A DNA stretch of 6,187 bases from contig CACYCD010000060.1 of the NCBI GenBank assembly GCA_902772755.1, forward strand, positions 1 through 6,187. Direction: 5' to 3'. Source of the stretch: an uncultured Ruminococcus sp. GTDB lineage: Bacteria > Bacillota > Clostridia > Oscillospirales > Acutalibacteraceae. The notes below the pieces were generated by a model. The model saw only the letters and a program-made list of their open reading frames with translations, was not told where the DNA came from and made no database searches. A program made the position numbers and the translations under genes. This document shows, piece after piece, positions 1 through 6,187 of this stretch; within the stretch, counting starts at the first letter, position 1, and every line of letters starts with the position of its first letter.

Positions 1-2074
1 CCCCTCCGCCGTCACAGCGACAGAGCTTTTGGAAAAGCTCAATGATGAGGACAGCAAAAAAATGTCAGAGGCGGAAAAACAGCTTGAACAGCTTGACGGA
101 AAGCTTGAAAATATCAATTCCGCTTTGGGAAAAGCCGAACAGCAAAACAGGGTCAAGGCGGAGTACGAGGACGTTTTGAAAAAGCTTGATTTGGGAGAAG
201 AAGTTTTGAACACCTGTAAGACCCGACTCAGCTCCGCCCGAGAGAGTGCCGCAGAGATCGAACAGCTTGTTCAAAGAGTATCACAGTCAGAAGAAAAGCT
301 TCCTAAGTACGACATACTGACAGACCTGGAAGCCTCGCTGAAAGAGGGTAATACAAAGCTAAAAGACAGAGACATTTCGCTTAAAAACTGCAAAAATCAC
401 CTCAAAGCAGGTGAAGAACGGCTCCAAAAGCTGACAGCGGAGCGTGAATCGCTGGCGGACAGCGGTGAGATTATTATTCGGCTGGAAAATGAACGAACGA
501 CACTGACCGATAGAAAAACAGGGCTTGTAAAACTGGTGGACGATATAGGCAAGTACAGAGCGGACAAGCAGGTATATTTAAAACAGCTTCAGTATACAGA
601 AGCCGTTCGCAAAAAAGCACAGCAGGAAGAACAGCTTTACAACAGAATGTATGATGCCTTCATAGGAGAACAGGCAGGTATTCTCGCCGGTCAGCTTCAG
701 CCCGATATGCCCTGCCCCGTCTGTGGTTCTACCGTACATCCGCACAAGGCTGAACCTTCAATAAACGCACCTACCGAACAACAGCTGAAAAAACAAAAGT
801 CAGCATTGGACAAAATGAGGGAACAAGCGGATAACGAACAAGCCAAAACAGTTACGCAAAAAAGTGAGCTGATGGCACTGAGCAGTGTAATAGCAGAAAA
901 GCTTGACGGCTACGGCTTGGAAAAGGATATCGAGATCGCCTCAAATAAGCTGAATGCAGAAACGGCACTGCTCAACACTCAGCTTGATGCAGTCGGAGCA
1001 ATGTTAGAACAGGAACAAAAGAACCTCCGACGCAGACAGCGGCTTGACAGGGAGATACCCGAGCTGACACAGAAAAACAAAGATCTGGAAGCAACTGCAG
1101 GTGAGTTGAAGGTCGAGATCTCCAAGCTGGAAGTACTAATCAAAGAACAAAGCCGACAGCTTGAAGAGCATAGAAAAGAACTGGATTTTGACAGCAAAGC
1201 TGCCGCACAAGCTCACTGCAAACAGCTGAAAAAGCGGATAAACGACTTAAAAACCGCAGTAGAGCAGGCAGAAACCGCTTACAAGAATCAAAAGGAACAG
1301 ATGGACAGGCTTACGGGAACTCGTGAACAGCTCAAAAAACAGCTTGAAACCGCAGAAGAGATAGATGAAGCTCAATTGACAGCCGATAAAGACCGGCTTG
1401 CAAAGGAAAAGACCGACCTCACACGACAAAGAGATGAGGTGAATGTCCGTCTTTCCGCCAACCAAAACACCCTTGGCAGGCTAATGGCAAAGCAGGGCGA
1501 GTGCGAACGGCTTGAAAAGCACTACACTCTCACAAAAAATCTCAGCGAGACCGCCGGCGGAAACCTCAGCGGAAAGGATAAGATCACGCTTGAAGCCTTT
1601 GTGCAGATGAATTATTTTGACAGGATAATCAGCCGTGCCAATACCCGTTTTATGGTGATGTCCGATGGTCAATATGAGCTTGTCCGCAGAACGACAGCCG
1701 AAAACAAAACCAAGCAGAGCGGTCTTGACCTTGATATAATAGACCACTTCAACGGCAGTCAGCGTAGCGTAAACACTCTGTCGGGCGGAGAAGCGTTCAA
1801 AGCTTCTCTGTCGCTTGCACTGGGGCTGTCTGATGAGGTGCAGTCAAATGCAGGGGGTGTAAGACTTGACACGATGTTTGTCGATGAGGGTTTTGGCACT
1901 CTTGATGACGACTCCCTGAAAAATGCCGTAAATGCACTGCAGGGACTGAGCGAGGGCGACCGTCTGGTGGGAGTGATCTCACACGTGAAAGAACTGAAAG
2001 AAAAAATCGACCGCCGAATTGTCATAACGAAGGACAGGCTTGGCGGCAGCAAGGTTGAGGTTATCGTAAATTGA
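1..2074 (+). CDS. sbcC: SbcC, ATPase subunit of the SbcCD nuclease (5'-truncated by window edge)
   Basis: The reading frame is open from base 2 and enters from the left edge. 690 residues are visible of a family usually about 1000-1050 aa, so the N-terminal ATPase lobe with Walker A is outside. The TTG at 29 is an internal codon, not a start. Numbering from base 2: residues 1 to ~230 are Glu/Lys/Gln-rich heptad-like coiled coil. The zinc hook CPVCG has Cys238 and Cys241 (bases 713-727) and is followed by a His-Pro-His. A returning coiled coil runs to ~510. The C-terminal ATPase lobe has the ABC signature LSGGE (593-597), Walker B MFVDEGFG with Asp628 and Glu629, the D-loop TLDDD, and the H-loop His661. 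In the family, SbcC dimerises through Zn at the hook and, with the nuclease SbcD, opens hairpins and blocked DNA ends. sbcD is expected just upstream but is not visible. The last bases overlap the HAD gene. Identity is very secure. Confidence 0.96.
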   Translation, partial: PSAVTATELLEKLNDEDSKKMSEAEKQLEQLDGKLENINSALGKAEQQNRVKAEYEDVLKKLDLGEEVLNTCKTRLSSARESAAEIEQLVQRVSQSEEKLPKYDILTDLEASLKEGNTKLKDRDISLKNCKNHLKAGEERLQKLTAERESLADSGEIIIRLENERTTLTDRKTGLVKLVDDIGKYRADKQVYLKQLQYTEAVRKKAQQEEQLYNRMYDAFIGEQAGILAGQLQPDMPCPVCGSTVHPHKAEPSINAPTEQQLKKQKSALDKMREQADNEQAKTVTQKSELMALSSVIAEKLDGYGLEKDIEIASNKLNAETALLNTQLDAVGAMLEQEQKNLRRRQRLDREIPELTQKNKDLEATAGELKVEISKLEVLIKEQSRQLEEHRKELDFDSKAAAQAHCKQLKKRINDLKTAVEQAETAYKNQKEQMDRLTGTREQLKKQLETAEEIDEAQLTADKDRLAKEKTDLTRQRDEVNVRLSANQNTLGRLMAKQGECERLEKHYTLTKNLSETAGGNLSGKDKITLEAFVQMNYFDRIISRANTRFMVMSDGQYELVRRTTAENKTKQSGLDLDIIDHFNGSQRSVNTLSGGEAFKASLSLALGLSDEVQSNAGGVRLDTMFVDEGFGTLDDDSLKNAVNALQGLSEGDRLVGVISHVKELKEKIDRRIVITKDRLGGSKVEVIVN

Positions 2075-2892
2075 TGAAAACGCTATACATTTCCGATCTG
2101 GACGGCACGTTGTTGCAGAGTGACCAAAGAATATCGAGAACAAGCTGTGAAATAATTAACAGCTTGATACGGGACGGTATGTGTTTTTCGTATGCGACTG
2201 CACGCTCGCTCAATACGGCAAGGACTGTAACGGCAGGGCTTGATGCAAAATTCCCCGTGATACTCCACAACGGGACATTTATTATTGACGGCTCAACCTC
2301 GAAACGGCTTATCTCAAACAGCTTTACCGATGATGAAGCACTGGAGATCTACACCTCGCTCATAAGCGGAGGTGTGTTTCCGCTGGTGTATGCTTTGAGA
2401 AATGATGCGGAAAAATTCTCATACGACAGCCGTTCTGTCGGCAGGGGGATCGGAGGTTTTCTTCTGACACGTGCCACCGACCCACGCAGAAATCCGCTTA
2501 AAACCGACAACGGAATACTTGACGGCGAAAAATATTACTTCACCTGTATTGACGATCGGGACAAGCTGCAGCCACTCTATGACTTGCTAAAGGACCGCTT
2601 CAACTGCCTGTTTCAAAAGGACATCTACAGCGGAGAATATTGGCTGGAGATACTCCCTCACCACGCAACCAAGGCAAACGCAGCCCTCCAGCTGAAAACC
2701 CTGCTCGGCTGTGACAGGATAGTTTCCTTCGGCGATTCCCTCAACGACCTCCCCCTCGCCGAAATATCCGATGAGTTCTACGCCGTAGCCAACGCCCACC
2801 CCCAAGTAAAAGCCACCGCCACCTCCACCATAAACACCAACAACCAAAACTCCGTAGCCCTCACCCTGAAAAAATTATACCGCCAAAAATAA
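2074..2892 (+). CDS. Cof-type HAD-IIB family hydrolase (probable sugar-phosphate/nucleotide phosphatase)
   Basis: This 272-residue protein has the length expected for soluble Cof/YbjI-like HAD phosphatases. All four HAD motifs are visible. Motif I is DLDGTLL, with nucleophile Asp8 and acid Asp10. Motif II is Thr42 in ATAR. Motif III is Lys200 in HATKANAA. Motif IV is GDSLND, with Asp221 and Asp225 for Mg2+. The ~110 residues between motifs II and III form the C2-type cap that sets substrate choice. The substrate cannot be told from sequence; family members act on sugar phosphates, FMN, PLP or other small phosphates. I chose ATG 2074 because it overlaps the sbcC stop (TGATG) and gives the family's short N-terminus. 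TTG 2071 is one codon earlier and less likely. No strong ribosome site precedes it (only GAGG at 2057-2060), so coupling to sbcC translation is likely. The 3' end has abnormal base composition, described separately. Family certain, substrate unknown. Confidence 0.93.
   Translation: MKTLYISDLDGTLLQSDQRISRTSCEIINSLIRDGMCFSYATARSLNTARTVTAGLDAKFPVILHNGTFIIDGSTSKRLISNSFTDDEALEIYTSLISGGVFPLVYALRNDAEKFSYDSRSVGRGIGGFLLTRATDPRRNPLKTDNGILDGEKYYFTCIDDRDKLQPLYDLLKDRFNCLFQKDIYSGEYWLEILPHHATKANAALQLKTLLGCDRIVSFGDSLNDLPLAEISDEFYAVANAHPQVKATATSTINTNNQNSVALTLKKLYRQK
2735..2890 (+). promoter_or_regulatory. C-rich, G-poor tract at gene end; possible rut (Rho-loading) region
   Basis: The last ~150 bases of the HAD gene switch to C-ending codons (GCC, ACC, CTC, AAC). 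From 2791 to 2892 I count about 41 C against 8 G, and 2819-2853 contains no G at all. Such a C-over-G bubble with many pyrimidine-C steps is the known character of Rho utilisation sites. It lies just before the end of the unit, and no hairpin/U-tract is visible in 2893-2953. Rho loading is inference. The tract is fully coding and could simply reflect local codon choice. Confidence 0.35.
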
Positions 2893-2953
2893 CGAACTGC
2901 TGTGATGTTTTACGAAAATCCTAATATTTAAGCTTGTTTTTTATGTTTTGCCC
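2893..2953. other. Intergenic gap after the HAD gene, no clear terminator
   Basis: AT-rich spacer between the HAD stop and the ilvB promoter. It contains T-runs (the longest around 2937-2942) but no GC-rich stem before them, so I do not call an intrinsic terminator. No reading frame or RNA gene is seen here. Confidence 0.5.
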
Positions 2954-2982
2954 TTGAAATGCGGAGCGGATTATTGTATAAT
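2954..2982 (+). promoter_or_regulatory. Sigma-A promoter for ilvBNC
   Basis: The -35 box TTGAAA (2954-2959) and the perfect -10 box TATAAT (2977-2982) are separated by exactly 17 bases, the optimal sigma-70/sigma-A spacing. Transcription would start near 2989-2990, giving a leader of about 62 bases before the ilvB ATG. The -10 is embedded in a small inverted repeat, ATTAT-TGT-ATAAT (2970-2982). It is the only near-consensus promoter I found in the window. Confidence 0.8.
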
Positions 2983-2989
2983 GGTAAGC

Positions 2990-3003
2990 AGTGTAATATC
3001 ACT
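2990..3003. repeat. Short inverted repeat at the predicted transcription start (candidate operator)
   Basis: AGTG (2990-2993) and CACT (3000-3003) are inverted copies around TAATAT, placed right at the predicted +1 of ilvBNC. A site here would be well placed for a repressor. With only four base pairs per arm it may be chance, and I recognise no regulator consensus. Confidence 0.25.
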
Positions 3004-3035
3004 ATTCGTATTTTTTGAGCAAAATATTTACATTT

Positions 3036-3040
3036 GGGAG
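3036..3040 (+). promoter_or_regulatory. Ribosome binding site of ilvB, fixes start at 3052
   Basis: GGGAG lies 11 bases upstream of ATG 3052, slightly longer than optimal and weaker than the sites of ilvN and ilvC. The in-frame TTG at 3034 overlaps this site and has no ribosome site of its own, so it is not the start. ATG 3044 is in another frame and reads only Met-Gly-Leu-stop. Confidence 0.6.
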
Positions 3041-3051
3041 TATATGGGTTT

Positions 3052-4671
3052 ATGATCAGCGGTGCAGATATAATGATAAAATGTCTGGAAGCTGAGGGCA
3101 TCGACACGGTGTTCGGCTATCCGGGTGCGGCGATTTGTCCGTTTTACGATTCACTTTATAAATCCGATATAAGGCATATACTTGTGCGTATGGAGCAGTC
3201 TGCGGTACATGCCGCCAACGGCTACAGTCGCTGCAGCCGCAAGGCAGGTGTGTGCATTGCAACCTCGGGCCCCGGTGCCACAAATATGATAACGGGAATT
3301 GCGACGGCTTACTCCGACAGTATTCCCGTGATCTGCATCACGGGTCAGGTCAAGAGGGAGCTTATCGGCAGAGATGTTTTTCAGGAGGCTGACATCACGG
3401 GTGCCTGTGAGCCGTTTGTCAAGCACAGCTATCTTGTAAACGATACAAGGGATTTGCCGAGGATCTTTAAAGAAGCTTTCCACATTGCCACTACGGGAAG
3501 AATGGGACCCGTCCTCATTGATGTTCCGCAGGACGTTCAGGAGGAGTTGGTAGAATCATTTGAATATCCCGAAAAGGTGGAGATAGTGGGCTACAAGCCA
3601 AACTACCGTGGACACAAGATGCAGATCAAAAAAGCATTGGAGCTTTTGCGATCTTCTGAAAAGCCGCTTATCGTTGCCGGCGGCGGTGTGCTTTCCTCGG
3701 GAAGCAAGCTAAAGCTTGTGAAATTTTCGGAGCAGACGGGTATTCCCGTAATTTCAACTCTGATGGGCATAGGCGTTATGCCAAGTGAACACGATAATTA
3801 CCTCGGTATGCTGGGTACTCACGGCAAAAAGTACGCCAACCGTGCCCTGCACGAGAGCGACCTGCTCATAGTCTGCGGTGCAAGACTGGGCGACAGAGCC
3901 GTAGCCCGTCCCGACCAGGTGAGTCGGACAAGCAAGATAATACATATAGATATTGACCCTGCCGAGATCGGAAAAAACGTGACAACTACCGTTCCGATCG
4001 TAGGCGATATGAAAAACGTGATGGAAAATCTCCTTGATGAGATCGGCGACTACCATATCTCCGAGGAATGGGCAAGCACCTACAGCGAGTGGAAGCAGAA
4101 GATGTTCCGTGTTCCGCCCGTACACGAAGGCTTTGTAGAGCCGAGGACGCTGGTGTCTAAGCTCTCATTTATGATGAAGAGCAAGGGTATACTGGTTGCC
4201 GATGTCGGACAAAATCAGATCTGGTGTGCAAACAATTTTAGGATCCGTGAAGGAAGATTTTTGACTACAGGCGGTATGGGTACAATGGGCTACAGTGTGC
4301 CTGCCGCCATAGGTGCAAAGCTGGCACGTCCCACACGTGACGTTGTTGCGGTGTGCGGTGACGGCTCGTTCCAGATGAATCTGACAGAGCTTGGCACGAT
4401 CATGCAGAATAATATCGATATAAAGATTATTGTTATGCGTAACAACCGCCTCGGTATGGTGCGTGAGCTGCAAAGCAACATTTACGGCGGACGATTCAGC
4501 GGAACTATCCTAGGGGACCCCGACTTTACAAAGATAGCCGAAGCTTACGGGATAAAGACCGCAGAGGTCAGCTCAAACGAAGAAGCCGAGAAAATTGCGG
4601 AAACCATGTTCAAATCTAAGGAGCCGTTTGTGCTTATATGCAATGTAGCTCCCGAAACTCCATCAATTTAA
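3052..4671 (+). CDS. ilvB: Acetolactate (acetohydroxyacid) synthase, large catalytic subunit
   Basis: This 539-residue thiamine-diphosphate enzyme condenses pyruvate with pyruvate or 2-ketobutyrate, the first shared step of valine/leucine and isoleucine synthesis. The start at ATG 3052 gives the family N-terminus MISGADIM. PYR domain (~4-170): FGYPGAA, catalytic Glu48 in RMEQSAVHAANGYSR, SGPGATN, and GRDVFQEADI. Central FAD/Rossmann-like domain (~190-325): GGGVL and CGARLGDR. PP domain (~370-530): VGQNQIW, GGMGTMGYSVPAAIG, and the ThDP/Mg motif GDGS (436-439) ending at Asn464-Asn465. After it comes LGMVRELQ, where most AHAS enzymes have MVRQWQ, so the substrate-selecting Trp is Leu473. Its position directly upstream of the regulatory subunit gene and ilvC makes biosynthetic AHAS much more likely than catabolic acetolactate synthase (alsS), although several usual residues differ (RMEQS for RHEQG, GQNQ for GQHQ). 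Length is slightly short of the usual 550-570 aa but complete. Confidence 0.95.
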   Translation: MISGADIMIKCLEAEGIDTVFGYPGAAICPFYDSLYKSDIRHILVRMEQSAVHAANGYSRCSRKAGVCIATSGPGATNMITGIATAYSDSIPVICITGQVKRELIGRDVFQEADITGACEPFVKHSYLVNDTRDLPRIFKEAFHIATTGRMGPVLIDVPQDVQEELVESFEYPEKVEIVGYKPNYRGHKMQIKKALELLRSSEKPLIVAGGGVLSSGSKLKLVKFSEQTGIPVISTLMGIGVMPSEHDNYLGMLGTHGKKYANRALHESDLLIVCGARLGDRAVARPDQVSRTSKIIHIDIDPAEIGKNVTTTVPIVGDMKNVMENLLDEIGDYHISEEWASTYSEWKQKMFRVPPVHEGFVEPRTLVSKLSFMMKSKGILVADVGQNQIWCANNFRIREGRFLTTGGMGTMGYSVPAAIGAKLARPTRDVVAVCGDGSFQMNLTELGTIMQNNIDIKIIVMRNNRLGMVRELQSNIYGGRFSGTILGDPDFTKIAEAYGIKTAEVSSNEEAEKIAETMFKSKEPFVLICNVAPETPSI

Positions 4672-4676
4672 GGAGG
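4670..4676 (+). promoter_or_regulatory. Ribosome binding site of ilvN, overlapping the ilvB stop
   Basis: AAGGAGG shares its first two bases with the ilvB TAA stop and lies 8 bases before a GTG. This strong site decides the non-ATG start of ilvN and suggests coupled translation of the two synthase subunits. Confidence 0.9.
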
Positions 4677-4684
4677 CTCCGGCA

Positions 4685-5191
4685 GTGAAATATACATTAT
4701 CGGTAATTGTGGAAAACCACTCGGGCGTACTGTCAAAGATATCGGGACTGTTTTCCAGACGTTCCTTCAATATTGACAGTCTTGCTGTAGGTGTGACCAG
4801 CAATCCCGCATTTTCAAGGATAACGATAGTAGCCGACGGCGATGAGCATGTGGTTGAACAGCTTGAAAAACAGCTGAACAAGCTCATTCCCGTTATCAAG
4901 GTGAAAAGACTTGTAGAGGGTGAGTACGTCAGCAGAGAGCTTGCACTTGTCAAGGTGCAAAGCACTCCCCGACGCAGGGGCGAGCTTATGCAGATAGCCG
5001 ATCTGATGTCGGCAAAGATAGTTGACATCACCCCAAGCACCTTTACCTTTGAAATAGCCGACACCAATGAAAGACTTCAAACCCTGTTTGACCTGCTGAA
5101 GCCCTACGGGATCAAGGAAATCGTCCGCACGGGTACGGTAGCTATTGAAAAAGGACAGGGAGAAGCCTATCACAGTGGCTTTAACGACTAA
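4685..5191 (+). CDS. ilvN: Acetolactate synthase small (regulatory) subunit
   Basis: A 168-residue protein of the normal IlvN/IlvH length (about 160-170 aa). It activates the large subunit and gives feedback inhibition by valine. The start is GTG 4685, supported by the ribosome site ending 8 bases upstream and by a family-matching N-terminus. The N-terminal ACT domain spans ~3-75 and contains VENHSGVL, then GLFSRRSFNI and LAVGVT. The residues equivalent to E. coli IlvH Asn11, Gly14 and Asn29, which lie in or near the valine site, are all present, so valine sensitivity is expected (inference). The C-terminal small-subunit domain runs ~82-158, from RELALVKV to FDLLKPYGIKEIVRTG. It is 13 bases after ilvB and 87 bases before ilvC, on the same strand. 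Because the synthase works as a complex, its presence supports a biosynthetic role for the ilvB product. Confidence 0.96.
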   Translation: MKYTLSVIVENHSGVLSKISGLFSRRSFNIDSLAVGVTSNPAFSRITIVADGDEHVVEQLEKQLNKLIPVIKVKRLVEGEYVSRELALVKVQSTPRRRGELMQIADLMSAKIVDITPSTFTFEIADTNERLQTLFDLLKPYGIKEIVRTGTVAIEKGQGEAYHSGFND

Positions 5192-5195
5192 TCAG

Positions 5196-6187
<992 letters not shown>

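Noticed and set aside
29..31. TTG at 29 as the start of a complete protein
   Set aside because: The frame is open to the window edge and encodes the middle of the SbcC coiled coil; the Walker A lobe must lie upstream.
2587..2847. Minus-strand frame of 86 codons encoding a Gly/Val-rich peptide
   Set aside because: It is the complement of the C-rich coding tail of the HAD gene; the Gly runs come from that base composition. It has no ribosome site or family resemblance.
2908..2918. TTTTACGAAAA resembling the core of a CodY box
   Set aside because: The core fits at 9 of 11 positions, but the full 15-base consensus fits at only 10 in AT-rich DNA. The site lies about 36 bases upstream of the -35 box, and CodY may be absent from this lineage.
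2937..2950. T-rich run after the HAD gene as an intrinsic terminator
   Set aside because: No GC-rich hairpin precedes the T-run; the only local palindrome is the 6-base AAGCTT.
3754..4125. Minus-strand frame of 123 codons inside ilvB
   Set aside because: Fully antisense to strongly conserved ilvB codons, with no ribosome site and no recognisable domain.

Overview
This 6.2 kb window looks like ordinary chromosomal DNA from a low-to-mid-GC Firmicute. The style of the ilv proteins, the strong AAGGAGG ribosome sites and the mixed AT-rich/C-rich codon use suggest a clostridial gut or rumen lineage such as Ruminococcus/Oscillospiraceae. That assignment is an impression from sequence style and was not tested by a search. 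All genes lie on the + strand. I see no RNA gene, CRISPR array, insertion sequence or phage gene, and no convincing minus-strand gene.

Left part (1-2892): the C-terminal two thirds of the DNA-repair ATPase SbcC. It carries the zinc-hook CPVC motif, long coiled coils, and the signature, Walker B and H-loop motifs; the Walker A end lies off the left edge. Its TGA overlaps by one base the ATG of a Cof-type (class IIB) HAD phosphatase, so the two genes are probably one translationally coupled unit. The last ~150 bases of the HAD gene are very C-rich and G-poor, and no hairpin/U-tract terminator follows. This pattern would fit Rho-dependent termination.

Middle gap (2893-3051): a near-consensus sigma-A promoter (TTGAAA, 17 bases, TATAAT) starts a new transcription unit. 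The leader is only about 60 bases, too short for a T-box or leader-peptide attenuator.

Right part (3052-6187): the branched-chain amino acid operon ilvB-ilvN-ilvC, running off the right edge about 30-40 residues before the expected end of ilvC. IlvB and IlvN form acetohydroxyacid synthase (catalytic and valine-sensing subunits). Its acetolactate or acetohydroxybutyrate product is isomerised and reduced by IlvC on the way to valine, leucine and isoleucine. An imperfect 55-base inverted repeat sits between ilvN and ilvC and may set mRNA processing or relative expression.

I did not find an obviously new biological system. The points most worth a second look are the Trp-to-Leu change at the substrate/herbicide site of IlvB, the ilvN-ilvC stem-loop, the C-rich tail of the HAD gene, the short leader without an attenuator, and the altered cofactor loop of IlvC.
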